Shown one piece after another: positions 17,365 through 26,316 of a stretch of DNA of 64,000 bases. This DNA comes from JADJWR01 sp964509545 (GTDB taxonomy: Bacteria; Pseudomonadota; Gammaproteobacteria; Burkholderiales; Burkholderiaceae_F). The stretch is from NCBI GenBank assembly GCA_964509545.1, contig CAZDXQ010000014.1, forward strand, positions 1 to 64,000. Direction: 5' to 3'. Positions within the stretch are counted from its first letter, which is position 1. The number at the start of each line of letters is the position of its first letter. Both the position numbers and the translations under genes were made by a program. The notes beneath the pieces are model-generated. The model did not search any database and was not told the DNA's origin. It saw nothing but the letters and a program-made list of their open reading frames with translations.

Positions 17365-18017
17365 CGGTTTTCTCCTCGCAATAGGGGCGCGATCGGCACG
17401 CCGGACAATTGCACCAGTTCGTCGAAAGGCAGGCCGTCGATCACCTCGACTGCTCGCAGTCCCTCCGCCGTCACGTCGATCACTGCCAGGTCGGTGTAGA
17501 CGCGGCTAACGCAATTCAGGCCGGTCAGCGGATAGCTGCACTGCTCGACCAGTTTGCTTTCGCCGCGCTTGGTCAGGTGCTCCATCATCACGAAAGTCTG
17601 CTTGGCGCCGATGGCCAGATCCATCGCGCCGCCGACGGCCGGAATCGCGCCCCACTCGCCTGTATGCCAGTTGGCGAGATCGCCGCGCACCGAAACCTGG
17701 AAGGCGCCGAGCACGCAGATGTCGAGGTGTCCGCCGCGCATCATGGCGAAGCTGTCGGCGTGGTGGAAGTAGCAGCCACCCGGCAGCAGCGTCACCGGCG
17801 ACTTGCCGGCATTGATCAGGTCGTAGTCTTCCCCGCCTGCCGGCGGCGCCGGGCCCATGCCGAGGACGCCGTTTTCGCTGTGCAGGATCACCTCGCGGTC
17901 GCGCGGCAGGAAATTCGCCACCTGGGTCGGCAGGCCGATGCCAAGGTTGACCACCGCGCCTGGCGGAATGTCGCGCGCCACGCGCGCGGCCATCTGCTCG
18001 CGGCTCCACTTCCTCAT
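17361..18017 (-). CDS. pcaJ: 3-oxoacid (3-oxoadipate-type) CoA-transferase subunit B
   Basis: A 218-residue class I CoA-transferase beta subunit. The SENG motif (LHSENGVLGMGP) carries the catalytic Glu that forms the enzyme-CoA thioester, and INAGK, FHHADSFAMMRGGHLD and LANWHTGEWGAIPAVGGAMD are family landmarks. Overall it resembles PcaJ of Pseudomonas as I recall that sequence. It moves CoA from succinyl-CoA to a 3-oxo acid. It sits 10 bases after the alpha-subunit gene. No thiolase or other pca gene is adjacent, so acetoacetate is an alternative substrate. Confidence 0.88.
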   Translation of the reverse strand: MRKWSREQMAARVARDIPPGAVVNLGIGLPTQVANFLPRDREVILHSENGVLGMGPAPPAGGEDYDLINAGKSPVTLLPGGCYFHHADSFAMMRGGHLDICVLGAFQVSVRGDLANWHTGEWGAIPAVGGAMDLAIGAKQTFVMMEHLTKRGESKLVEQCSYPLTGLNCVSRVYTDLAVIDVTAEGLRAVEVIDGLPFDELVQLSGVPIAPLLRGENR

Positions 18018-18027
18018 CGCGCCTGCC

Positions 18028-18726
18028 TCATACTGGCCGCACGCCGACCGGCCGCGTCGGCACGCGCGCGATCGGCACCACGCGCCTGACGAACAGCCCG
18101 GGCGTCACGATCGCTTCCGGATCGAGGCCGCCGAGTTCGACCACCTCGTGCACCGTGGCCACCGTCGTCTTCGCCGCCGTGGCCATGATCGGGCCGAAGT
18201 TCCTTGCCGTCTTGCGGTAGACGAGGTTGCCCCAGCGGTCGCCGCGCTCGGCCTTGATCAAGGCGAAGTCGGCGTGGATCGGATACTCGAGCACGTAGCC
18301 GCGGCCGTCGATGATGCGCGTTTCCTTGCCGCGGGCCAGTTCAGTGCCGTAGCCGGTCGGCGTATAGAACGCCCCGATGCCGGCACCCGCGGCGCGGATG
18401 CGCTCGGCCAGGTTGCCCTGCGGCACCAGTTCGAGCTCGATCTCGCCGGCACGATACAGGCCATCGAAGATGTACGAGTCGATCTGGCGCGGAAACGAGC
18501 AGATGATCTTGCGCACGCGGCGCGCCTGCAGCAACGCGGCCAGCCCGGTGTCGCCGTTGCCGGCGTTGTTGTTGACGATTGTCAGATCGCGAGCGCCCTG
18601 CGCGATCAGCCCGTCGATCAGTTCCGACGGCAGTCCGGCGCTGCCGAAACCGCCGAGCAGGATCGTGGCGCCGTCGGGCACGTCGGCCAGCGCGTCAGCA
18701 ATCGATGAAACGATCTTGTTGATCAT
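18028..18726 (-). CDS. pcaI: 3-oxoacid (3-oxoadipate-type) CoA-transferase subunit A
   Basis: A 232-residue alpha subunit started at ATG 18726 (MINKIVSSIADAL); an open frame to 18801 has no family similarity. It has the CoA-binding GGFGSAGLPSELIDGL motif, NNNAGNGDTGLAALL and ICSFPRQIDSY, closely matching the PcaI pattern. It works as a heteromeric partner of the downstream beta subunit. It heads a four-gene minus-strand operon with pcaJ, the dehydrogenase and the small outer-membrane protein. Confidence 0.88.
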   Translation of the reverse strand: MINKIVSSIADALADVPDGATILLGGFGSAGLPSELIDGLIAQGARDLTIVNNNAGNGDTGLAALLQARRVRKIICSFPRQIDSYIFDGLYRAGEIELELVPQGNLAERIRAAGAGIGAFYTPTGYGTELARGKETRIIDGRGYVLEYPIHADFALIKAERGDRWGNLVYRKTARNFGPIMATAAKTTVATVHEVVELGGLDPEAIVTPGLFVRRVVPIARVPTRPVGVRPV

Positions 18727-19187
18727 CGGCCCGACGGGGCAGCAGCAAGGGCAGGGACGGTGGGCACAGCGCGATGATGCCCGCGCGGCGCAAAATCGCA
18801 ACTCCGATGCCCGCGCGGCCCGGCCGACGAGCGTCGCGCCCGGGCTGGCGCCGTTTCACATCCTGCCGCCCACTTTGCGCTCGCGGCGACATGGCAGCCT
18901 GTCCGGCGCGGGTATCGCGGCTGCCCTGACCATGGCGCCGCGCTGCCGGCCGGGCCTTCGGTGGGGCCTGGTCTTGGCGGCGGCTCGATCGCCCCGCGGG
19001 TCGATGAGTTCTTCCCCGAGGCGGCCGAGCGTGTCACGCGTGTCATCGACAGTTCCTCGACATGACAGCAGAATCGCCGCGGCAAAATTCGCCGTGGGCA
19101 GTTGCCGGAAGTCGATGTTGACGCCGCTCAATCGCGCCCCGGTCGCTGCACGCAAGCTGTTCCCGGGATGCACTCTCGCCAACAACG
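18727..19187. other. Divergent intergenic region between pcaI and the Cfa-like gene
   Basis: These 461 bases carry the start regions of two divergent operons. No convincing gene was seen. A dyad at 19118-19131 (TTGAC-GCCG-CTCAA) resembles an FNR box but lacks a -10-like sequence at the expected spacing. Confidence 0.4.
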
Positions 19188-20468
19188 ATGAAGAACCTGA
19201 TCGATGCCCGCCTGCGCGCCATCTGCGCGCGTTCGACGCGCCCGTTGCGCGTGCTCTATGCCGACGGAACGGAACTGCGCCATCGGCCCGAGGCCTCGCC
19301 GCAGTTCACCCTGCGTTTCAAGACCTCTGCGGCGCAGGTTCGCACGGTACTGAACGGCCACATCGGCCTGCTCGAAAGCTACTTCGATGGCGAGGTCGAC
19401 GTCGACGGCGATCTGGCGGCGCTGTTCGCCCTCGGCCTGGAAGCCGGTTTCTCGAAGCCGGCGCCGCTGGTGCGGCTGCGCAACCGCTGGCACGAGTTCA
19501 CGCGCAACAATGCCGATCGCGGCCGGGCCAAGGACAACGCCCGCTTCCATTACGGCCTGGGCACCGAGTTCTACCGCCGGTGGCTCGACCGCGCGCTGAT
19601 GATGTACACCTGCGCCTACTGGTCCGAGGGCACGGCCACGGTCGAGCAGGCGCAGGTCAACAAGGTCGAGCACGTCTGCCGCAAGGTGCTGCTTTCCCCC
19701 GGCGAATCGGTGATCGACATTGGCTGCGGCTTCGGCGGCTTCATGTTCCACGCCGCCCGGCACCACGGCGCCCGCGTCACCGGACTGAACGCCACGACCG
19801 AGCAGGTCGACTGGCTGCGCGAGGAGATCGGCCGCTGCGGACTGCGTGGCCAGCTCGACGTGCGCGAGGCGGATTTCCGCGACGTCGACCGGCAGTACGA
19901 CAAGGTGGTGTCGATCGGCGTGCTCGAGCACGCCGGCCGCGACCAGATCGACGAGGTGGTCAAGGCGCACGCGGACTTCCTGAAGCCGGGCGGGCTCGGC
20001 ATGCTGCACTTCATCGGCCACGTCGGCCAGTATCCGACCGAGTTCTTCATCCGCCGGCATGTCTTCCCGGGCGGCTGGATCCCGAGCCTGACCGAAACGC
20101 TCGACGCCATGGACCGCTATGGGCTCGAGATCCTCGACATCGAGAACCTGCGCCGCCATTACGTGCTGACGCTGGAAGCGTGGGCCGAACGCTTCGACGC
20201 GCACTGGGACGAGATCCGCAGCCTCGATGCGCGCCGCTTCGACGAGCGTTTCCGCCGCATCTGGCGCACCTACCTCATCGGCTGCGCCGAGATGTTCCGC
20301 GCCGGCAACGGCATCACCGGTCTGTTCCAGATCACCTTCGGCAAGGGCCGGCGCACGCCGCAGACGTATCCGATGAGCCGGGCGTTCCTGTACGAGAAGG
20401 CTTCGGTCGCCGTGCCTTCGGCGCGGGCGGCCGCGCCGGCGAAGGAGAAAGCAGGCGCCGCCGATTGA
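19188..20468 (+). CDS. Cyclopropane-fatty-acid synthase family methyltransferase
   Basis: A 426-residue SAM-dependent lipid methyltransferase. It has an N-terminal lipid-binding domain, then YGLGTEFYRRWLD, MMYTCAYW, SAM motif VIDIGCGFGGFMFHAA and SIGVLEHAG, all Cfa family landmarks. It would add a methylene or methyl group to unsaturated acyl chains of phospholipids. An FAD oxidoreductase gene follows 209 bases later; the pair resembles the TmsB/TmsA and BfaB/BfaA systems that make 10-methyl fatty acids, so a methyl-branching role is as likely as cyclopropanation. The C-terminal tail is Ala/Lys-rich. Confidence 0.85.
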   Translation: MKNLIDARLRAICARSTRPLRVLYADGTELRHRPEASPQFTLRFKTSAAQVRTVLNGHIGLLESYFDGEVDVDGDLAALFALGLEAGFSKPAPLVRLRNRWHEFTRNNADRGRAKDNARFHYGLGTEFYRRWLDRALMMYTCAYWSEGTATVEQAQVNKVEHVCRKVLLSPGESVIDIGCGFGGFMFHAARHHGARVTGLNATTEQVDWLREEIGRCGLRGQLDVREADFRDVDRQYDKVVSIGVLEHAGRDQIDEVVKAHADFLKPGGLGMLHFIGHVGQYPTEFFIRRHVFPGGWIPSLTETLDAMDRYGLEILDIENLRRHYVLTLEAWAERFDAHWDEIRSLDARRFDERFRRIWRTYLIGCAEMFRAGNGITGLFQITFGKGRRTPQTYPMSRAFLYEKASVAVPSARAAAPAKEKAGAAD

Positions 20469-20677
20469 AGATCGGCGGCTGCGCGCCGCCTAGGCCGCTT
20501 CGAACGCTCGCACCGCGCGCATCACGCGCTCGGCGCCGTCCAGTCCGCCGGCAGCGCCTGCACGATGCGCTCGAACGCTTGTGCCCACATGGCGGTCGAG
20601 ACTACCCGCGCCTGTGCGTCCGGGCAAGCGCGCAGCGGCTATCCTTCGCCGGCCTTTGCTCAACAGGAAGCTTGCTG

Positions 20678-22027
20678 ATGGACGACGTCTCGTCGCAGGC
20701 GACGATCGATCACCGCGCCCGTGTGCGGCGGCTGCAGGCGGAGTTCGCTCGGGCGCACGCGGTGCAACTGGGCAAGCGCACGTCGAACCTGTTTCGCGAT
20801 CGCGCAGCGGCGGCGCGGCACCGTCTTGATGTCGGTGATTTCGACCATGTGCTGGCCGCCGATGCGCAGCGCGGCTGGGTCGACGCCGAAGGCATGGTGC
20901 CGTACGACGCGCTGGCCGACGCCTGTCTGGCGGCCGGCGTCATGCCGGCGGTCGTGCCGCAGCTGAAATCGATCACGCTCGGCGGCGCCGTGGCCGGTGT
21001 CGGCATCGAGGCCACCTCCTTCCGGCACGGGCTGGTGCACGAAACGGTGCTCGAACTCGACGTGCTTACCGGCACCGGCGAGATCGTCAGCGCGCGGCCG
21101 GACAATGAGCACGCCGATCTGTTCTATGGCTTCGCCAACTCCTACGGCACGCTCGGCTACGCGCTGCGCGTGCGCACCGCGACGCTGCCGGTCAAGCCAT
21201 ACGTCGCCGTCGAGCATCGGCGTTTCGGCGACGCGGACGGATTCTTCGCCGCGCTTGCCGACGCCTGCGCCGGCGACGCCGATTTCGTCGATGGCGTCGT
21301 CTTCGACGCCGGCACGCTGGTGCTGAACGTGGCGCGCTTCGCCGGGCAGGCGCCGCAGGTCTCCGACTACACGTTCGAGAACATCTACTACCGCTCGCTG
21401 CTCGAGCGCGGGCTCGACCACCTGACCGTGCGCGACTACCTGTGGCGCTGGGACACCGACTGGTTCTGGTGCTCGAAGAACCTCGGCGCGCAGCAGCCGC
21501 TGCTGCGCCGCCTGTACGGCCGCGGCCGGCTGAACTCGCGCACCTACACGCGGCTGATGCGGTTGAACAGCCGGCTCGGGCTGACGCGCACGCTCGACCG
21601 GTTTTCCGGCTGGCATCGCGAGTCGGTGATCCAGGACGTCGACCTGCCGATCGAACATGCGGCGGAGTTTCTCGCTTTCCTGTTGCGCGAAATCGGCATC
21701 CTGCCGATCTGGACCTGCCCGATCGGCGCGACACCTCGGGCAGCGCAATTTCCGCTGTTTCCGCGCCGTGCCGCGCTGTACGTGAATTTCGGCTTCTGGG
21801 ACGTGGTGCGCCGGCGCGAAAAGTACCCGCCGGGGCATTTCAACCGCCTGATCGAGCGCGAAGTGGCCCGGCTCGGCGGCATCAAGTCGCTGTATTCGGA
21901 CAGCTATTACCCGCGCGACGAGTTCGACAAGGCCTTCGGCGGCGCGGCGTACGCGAAGCTGAAGGCGCGTTACGACCCCGAGGGCCGGCTCGGCAACCTC
22001 TACGACAAGTGCGTACTGCGTCGTTGA
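20678..22027 (+). CDS. FAD-binding oxidoreductase (PCMH-type, DHCR24/TmsA-like)
   Basis: A 449-residue protein started at ATG 20678 with AGGAAG upstream; the open frame extends far upstream but is a shadow there. The PCMH-type FAD domain shows PQLKSITLGGAVAGVGIEA and FANSYGTLGYALRVR. The C-terminal half holds FWDVVRRREKYPPGHFNR and LYSDSYYPRDEF. Such proteins next to Cfa-like enzymes reduce or rearrange the methylated acyl intermediate to give methyl-branched fatty acids. The DHCR24-like annotation is by pattern only. Confidence 0.8.
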   Translation: MDDVSSQATIDHRARVRRLQAEFARAHAVQLGKRTSNLFRDRAAAARHRLDVGDFDHVLAADAQRGWVDAEGMVPYDALADACLAAGVMPAVVPQLKSITLGGAVAGVGIEATSFRHGLVHETVLELDVLTGTGEIVSARPDNEHADLFYGFANSYGTLGYALRVRTATLPVKPYVAVEHRRFGDADGFFAALADACAGDADFVDGVVFDAGTLVLNVARFAGQAPQVSDYTFENIYYRSLLERGLDHLTVRDYLWRWDTDWFWCSKNLGAQQPLLRRLYGRGRLNSRTYTRLMRLNSRLGLTRTLDRFSGWHRESVIQDVDLPIEHAAEFLAFLLREIGILPIWTCPIGATPRAAQFPLFPRRAALYVNFGFWDVVRRREKYPPGHFNRLIEREVARLGGIKSLYSDSYYPRDEFDKAFGGAAYAKLKARYDPEGRLGNLYDKCVLRR

Positions 22028-22168
22028 TCGCGGCGCGCCGGCATTGGCCGAAGGAGGTAGCTGGCGGCCGGCGCTGACGCAGGTCAAGCGCGGGCAAGAT
22101 GCATTCAGCAGGATGCGGCTGTCCTGTCGATCGAATGCCGCGCCCGGGCGCGGCAGTGGAAATACCCG

Positions 22169-22507
22169 ATGGCCTACCTGCTGCTCGTTCTTCCCGGCCT
22201 GGCGTCAGTGCTGCTGGCTGCGCACTTCTATCGGGCCGGCCAGCTTGCGCTGGCGATCATTGCCCTGGCGCTGGTCGTGCTTCTGGCCGTTCCGCGCGCC
22301 TGGGCCGCGCGCACGCTGCAGGTGGCGCTGGTCCTCGGCGCCGTCGAATGGCTGCGCACGCTGGCCTCGTTCGCCGCCGTGCGCGTGTCTTTCGGCCAGC
22401 CCTACCTGCGCATGGCGCTGATCCTTGGCGCGGTCGCCGCATTCACGCTGCTGGCGGCCTGGGTGTTCCGTCATCGTCGGCTACGCGCGCGGTTCCGCCT
22501 GACATAA
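22169..22507 (+). CDS. Small four-helix membrane protein
   Basis: A 112-residue, very hydrophobic protein with about four predicted membrane helices (LLLVLPGLASVLLA, LALAIIALALVVLLAV, LQVALVLGAVEWL, MALILGAVAAFTLLAAWVF) and a basic C-terminal tail. I do not recognise a functional family. It follows the FAD oxidoreductase by 141 bases on the same strand, so it might assist the lipid-modifying enzymes or be independent. Confidence 0.6.
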   Translation: MAYLLLVLPGLASVLLAAHFYRAGQLALAIIALALVVLLAVPRAWAARTLQVALVLGAVEWLRTLASFAAVRVSFGQPYLRMALILGAVAAFTLLAAWVFRHRRLRARFRLT

Positions 22508-22577
22508 ATCGCGCCTCATCGGCCGTGTCCGGTCCTGCCGTCGAGACGGTACCTGGCCCCGCATGGGGGCACCTCGG

Positions 22578-22618
22578 TTGACGGCCATCAACCTTGCGTG
22601 GTCGCGGACCGCTTTACT
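22578..22618 (+). promoter_or_regulatory. FNR/ANR box and -10-like element upstream of glgC
   Basis: The dyad TTGAC-GGCC-ATCAA at 22578-22591 fits the FNR/ANR consensus TTGAY-N4-RTCAA fully. TTTACT at 22613-22618 is centred 31 bases downstream, the geometry of a class II FNR-activated promoter. The glgC start is about 200 bases further on. The rest of the 313-base gap from 22508 to 22820 holds nothing else I can recognise. Confidence 0.6.
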
Positions 22619-22820
22619 TCGTTCATCCGTCATCGGTCGCAGCGGGGCCGGGGGTCGCCGGGGCGCACCCGGATCGCGCGAACCGGTGAAGGGTTAAGCT
22701 GCGCGCGGCCGCGCAGAACGGCCGAACTACAGCAAGAATGGCACATTGCCGGCGCCACGAGGCGCCGCCCGCCAGAGGTTGATGACCGGATCGTTTTCCG
22801 GTCGGCGCCGCGGAGGGAGG

Positions 22821-24164
22821 ATGACCGCCATCATCGAAAAGCCTGCCGAAGCGGCGACGAGCACGCAGGAACGCGGCCGAGAGCACAGCGCCCGGCTGCT
22901 GGCACGCATTCCTTCGACCTGGGTGCGCAATTCGATGGCGATCGTGCTGGCGGGCGGCCGCGGCACGCGGCTGGCGCAGTTGACGCACTGGCGGGCCAAG
23001 CCGGCGGTGTCCTTCGGCGGCAGCTACCGCATCATCGACTTCGCCCTGTCGAACTGCGTCAACTCCGGACTGCGGCGCATCGGCGTCTGCACCCAGTACA
23101 AGGCGCAGAGCCTGATCGGGCACATCCGCCGGGCGTGGAGCTTCCTCGATGGCCGCTTCGACGAATTCGTCGAACTGCTGCCGGCGCAGCAGCGTCTCGA
23201 GCCGGTCTGGTACCGCGGCACCGCCGACGCCGTCTACCAGAACCTCGATCTGCTGATGCGGCACGGGCCGCAGTACGTGGCCGTGCTGGCCGGCGATCAT
23301 GTCTACAAGATGGACTACCAGGCGATGCTCGCCGAGCACGTCGACAGCGGCGCCGAGGTCAGCGTCGCCTGCATCGAGGTGCCGCTGGCCGAAGCCTCGG
23401 CCTTCGGCGTCGTCGAGGTCGATCGCGATGGCTGGATCGTCCGCTTCGACGAGAAGCCGGCGCAGCCGCGGCCGATGCCCGGACGCACCGATGCCGTGCT
23501 GGTCAGCATGGGCATCTATGTCTTTGACGCCGGGCTGCTGTATTCGTCGCTGTCGCGCGACGCGGCGGCATCGGGTTCACGGCACGACTTCGGCCGCGAC
23601 GTGATTCCGGCGCTGGTGGCCGAAGGCCGGCGCGTGCACGCGCACAACTTCCGCAACAGTTGCGTGAACATGGCCCGCGGCCGGCCGTACTGGCGCGACG
23701 TCGGCACGGTCGACGCCTTCTGGCAGGCCAATCTCGAGTTGACGCAGGTGGTGCCCGACCTGAACCTGTACGACCGCGAGTGGCCGATCTGGACCTATCA
23801 GGAACAGACGCCGCCGGCGAAGTTCGTCTTCGACGACGACGACCGGCGCGGCATGGCGCCGGATTCGCTGGTCGCCAGCGGCTGCATCGTCAGCGGCGCC
23901 CTCGTGCGCCGCTCGCTGCTGTCGTCGAACGTCCGCGTCGACGATGCGGCGCTGGTGGAGGAGTCGGTGCTGCTGCCGAACGTCCAGGTGGGCGCGGGTG
24001 CGGTGCTGCGCCGCGTGGTGGTCGACAAGTACTGCCGCATTCCGCCCGGATGTGTCGTCGGCGTCGATCGCAACGAGGACCGCCGCCGCTTTCACGTGAC
24101 CGACAAGGGCGTGACGCTGATCACGCCCGAGATGCTCGGCCAGTACCTGCACGCGCTGCCCTGA
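22821..24164 (+). CDS. glgC: Glucose-1-phosphate adenylyltransferase
   Basis: A 447-residue enzyme that makes ADP-glucose for glycogen synthesis. The nucleotidyltransferase core begins AIVLAGGRGTRLAQLTHWRAKPA (signature GGRGTRL) and contains the FALSNCVNSGLRRIGVCTQYK region, WYRGTADAVYQNLD and LAGDHVYKMDY. The C-terminal left-handed beta-helix region follows. The start at ATG 22821 has a GGAGGGAGG site; an upstream in-frame start at 22746 is not supported. A consensus FNR box upstream suggests glycogen storage at low oxygen. No other glg gene is adjacent. Confidence 0.95.
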   Translation: MTAIIEKPAEAATSTQERGREHSARLLARIPSTWVRNSMAIVLAGGRGTRLAQLTHWRAKPAVSFGGSYRIIDFALSNCVNSGLRRIGVCTQYKAQSLIGHIRRAWSFLDGRFDEFVELLPAQQRLEPVWYRGTADAVYQNLDLLMRHGPQYVAVLAGDHVYKMDYQAMLAEHVDSGAEVSVACIEVPLAEASAFGVVEVDRDGWIVRFDEKPAQPRPMPGRTDAVLVSMGIYVFDAGLLYSSLSRDAAASGSRHDFGRDVIPALVAEGRRVHAHNFRNSCVNMARGRPYWRDVGTVDAFWQANLELTQVVPDLNLYDREWPIWTYQEQTPPAKFVFDDDDRRGMAPDSLVASGCIVSGALVRRSLLSSNVRVDDAALVEESVLLPNVQVGAGAVLRRVVVDKYCRIPPGCVVGVDRNEDRRRFHVTDKGVTLITPEMLGQYLHALP

Positions 24165-24240
24165 TCCGGATCGCGCACTGTGCCGGGGCGCTCCCGCACA
24201 GCGTCGGCGGGGCCGAAGAGCGCGGCTTTGTGCGAGGCCG

Positions 24241-24699
24241 TCAGTTCACCGCTTTCCAGCTGCCGTCGGCCTGGCGGCAGGCCGTGCCGTGCACCGTGTC
24301 CTGCTTGCCGCCGATCACCGCATCGACCGTGTACTCGCGGCAGGGCTGCCCGCCGGAGGCCACGGTCTTCGTCGGCGTCACCGTGTATTGGTGGCCGGTG
24401 TCCGGATTGCGCCATTGCGTCGGCCTTCCCGTCGGGCTGCTTTCGAGCACCTGGGCCGTGCGGCGGCGATCGTTCTCGTCCATCGATCGGCCGACGGCGC
24501 TGCCGATCGCGGCGCCGGCAATGGCGCCGATGATGGTCGCCGTCGTGCGGCCGCTGCCGCCGCCGACCTGCGAACCGAGCACGCCGCCGAGGACTCCGCC
24601 GACGACCATGCCGGTGTGCTCCTGCGTCGGTGGCGTGGCGCAGGCGGCGAGGGCAAGCGTCGCCGCCGCGGCGGTGGTGCGCATCCACATGATCTTCAT
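24241..24699 (-). CDS. Glycine-zipper outer-membrane lipoprotein (17 kDa antigen type)
   Basis: A 152-residue protein. A signal peptide with lipobox LAAC (cleavage before Cys near residue 20) is followed by a glycine-zipper 2TM region (GMVVGGVLGGVLGSQVGGG, then AIAGAAIGSAVG) and a C-terminal domain with two Cys (PCREYTVDAVIGG, GTACRQADGSW). This is the SlyB/rickettsial 17 kDa antigen layout and suggests an envelope stability role. It is the last gene on the minus strand before convergent glgC. Confidence 0.85.
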   Translation of the reverse strand: MKIMWMRTTAAAATLALAACATPPTQEHTGMVVGGVLGGVLGSQVGGGSGRTTATIIGAIAGAAIGSAVGRSMDENDRRRTAQVLESSPTGRPTQWRNPDTGHQYTVTPTKTVASGGQPCREYTVDAVIGGKQDTVHGTACRQADGSWKAVN

Positions 24700-24805
24700 C
24701 GTCCTGGACTCCGGTCACTGGACAGGCGCAGGGCGCTCTCGCCCTGCATCACGGTGGATTCGACCGCATTGCGGCGCATTGGTGCCCGCCGCGTCGCGAT
24801 CGAGG

Positions 24806-25060
24806 TCAGCGTGGCGCAGGCCGGTGTGCGTCACAGTAATCGAGCAGCTTGCGCAGCGTGGTCAGCCGCGCGACATCGGCATCGGGGATCTCGATGCCGG
24901 TGCGCTCTTTCAGCGCGACGAGGAAATTGAGCCAGTCGGCCGAGTCGAGATCGACCTGGTCGCGCAGCGGCTTGTCCGGGGCGATCGATTCCGGCTCGAT
25001 CTCCGGCGCGATCGACGTCAGCGCATCGAGCACGGCCTTCTGCAGTGGTTCGGAGTTCAT
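24806..25060 (-). CDS. Acyl carrier protein
   Basis: An 84-residue acidic protein with ACP fold. The phosphopantetheine site is DLDSADW (Ser in helix II start), in place of the commoner DSL. Its ATG at 25060 overlaps the E2 stop by 4 bases, so it is coupled to the 2-oxoacid dehydrogenase operon. An ACP at the end of such an operon is unusual. It may carry octanoyl/lipoyl groups for E2 or feed acyl chains to another enzyme; neither is shown by sequence. Confidence 0.8.
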   Translation of the reverse strand: MNSEPLQKAVLDALTSIAPEIEPESIAPDKPLRDQVDLDSADWLNFLVALKERTGIEIPDADVARLTTLRKLLDYCDAHRPAPR

Positions 25061-26304
25061 TGCCTGGCCTCCTGGGGCACGATTCGGTCGAGATCCTCGG
25101 GCGCCTGCAGCGCCTCGCCGATGGCGGCGAGAAAGCGGCCGCCGCGATGGCCGTCGCCGGCGCGATGGTCGGCGGCGAGGCTGGCCGTGACCACCGGCGC
25201 CGCGCGCAGCGCGCCGTCGATGGCCCACGGCCGCTCGGCGATGCGACCGAAACCGACCAGCGCCACCTGCGGCGGGTAGATGACGCCGAGCACGCTGGCC
25301 ACGCCCTGATCGCCGAGGTTGGTCACCGTGATCGTCGCGTCCGAAAGTTCCGAACTGCGAAGCTGGCCGGCGCGCGTGCGGCGCACGAGGTCGAGCAGGG
25401 CGCGGGTCAGCGTGCCGATGTCCATCGACGGCACGTCATGCAGCGCCGGTGCCACGAGGCCGCCTTCGCGCAGCGAGATCGCCACGCCGAGATGCACGCC
25501 CGCACCGGGAGCAAAGGCGCCATCGCGCCAGTAACCGTTGAAGTCCGGGTAACGCTGCAGCGCCACCGCCACCGCCTTCAGCTGCAGCGCTGCCATCAGC
25601 AACCGGTCGGCCACGCCGCGTTGCGCGTTCTTCTGCGCCAGCCAGGCGCTGGCTGCGATCAGCGGCACTTCCTCGGTCAGGTAGTAATGCGGGATCTCGC
25701 GCTTGGAGCGCGCCATCGCCGCGGCGATCACGGCACGCATCTGCTGCGCCCGTGACGTCGGGGCCGCCGGCGCTTTCCCGGCGATTGGTGGCGCAGCCGG
25801 CGGTGGCGCGCGGCCGGGCATCGCCGCCGCTTCCACGTCAGCCAGCGTGACCTCGCCCTGTGGGCCGCTGCCTGCGATGCGCGCGGGATCGAGCGACAGC
25901 GCCTGCGCCCGTCGACGTGCGGCCGGCGAGATCCGCCTGCGCTCGGCGGCCGCAGGCGCCGCAGGTGCCTCGGCAGGCGCCTGCGGCACTTTGGGCGCCG
26001 GCACCGCGACAGGCGCTGCCGGTTCGCGCAATGCAGCCAGCTGTCGCTCCACGGCCTCGATCGTCTCGCCGGGTTCGCGCAGCACGGCCATCGGCGTGCC
26101 GACGGGGATCGTCGTCCCGGGCTCAACGAGCAGTCGCTGCACCGTGCCGTCGTGCCAGCACTCGACGTCGATCGCCGCCTTTGCCGTATCGACGACGCAG
26201 ACGACCTGGCCCTTCTTCACCGCATCGCCGGGCTCGACCCGCCACTCGAGCAGCTTGCCCTCGTCCATGTCGGCACCGAGCGACGGCAGGCGGAATTCGA
26301 TCAT
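25057..26304 (-). CDS. Dihydrolipoamide acyltransferase (E2) of a 2-oxoacid dehydrogenase
   Basis: A 415-residue E2. An N-terminal lipoyl domain (VKKGQVVCVVDTAKAAIDVE, with Lys in TAKA) is followed by an Ala/Pro linker, a peripheral subunit-binding domain (ISPAARRRAQALSLDPARIAGSGPQGEV) and a catalytic domain ending with DHRAGDGHRGGRFL, which keeps the HxxxDG active-site pattern. It transfers acyl groups from lipoate to CoA. The complex lacks a local E3 gene, so it would borrow lipoamide dehydrogenase from elsewhere. Pyruvate or acetoin are the likeliest substrates. Confidence 0.9.
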   Translation of the reverse strand: MIEFRLPSLGADMDEGKLLEWRVEPGDAVKKGQVVCVVDTAKAAIDVECWHDGTVQRLLVEPGTTIPVGTPMAVLREPGETIEAVERQLAALREPAAPVAVPAPKVPQAPAEAPAAPAAAERRRISPAARRRAQALSLDPARIAGSGPQGEVTLADVEAAAMPGRAPPPAAPPIAGKAPAAPTSRAQQMRAVIAAAMARSKREIPHYYLTEEVPLIAASAWLAQKNAQRGVADRLLMAALQLKAVAVALQRYPDFNGYWRDGAFAPGAGVHLGVAISLREGGLVAPALHDVPSMDIGTLTRALLDLVRRTRAGQLRSSELSDATITVTNLGDQGVASVLGVIYPPQVALVGFGRIAERPWAIDGALRAAPVVTASLAADHRAGDGHRGGRFLAAIGEALQAPEDLDRIVPQEARQ

Positions 26305-26316
26305 CGTGAACGGCCG

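Noticed and set aside
19118..19131. FNR-like dyad TTGAC-GCCG-CTCAA before the Cfa-like gene
   Set aside because: One mismatch, and no -10-like hexamer at 31 or 51 bases in either direction, unlike the other sites.
18377..20677. Upstream part of a 1216-residue open frame on the plus strand
   Set aside because: It runs antisense or out of frame through pcaI and the Cfa-like gene; only the part from 20678 has FAD-oxidoreductase features.
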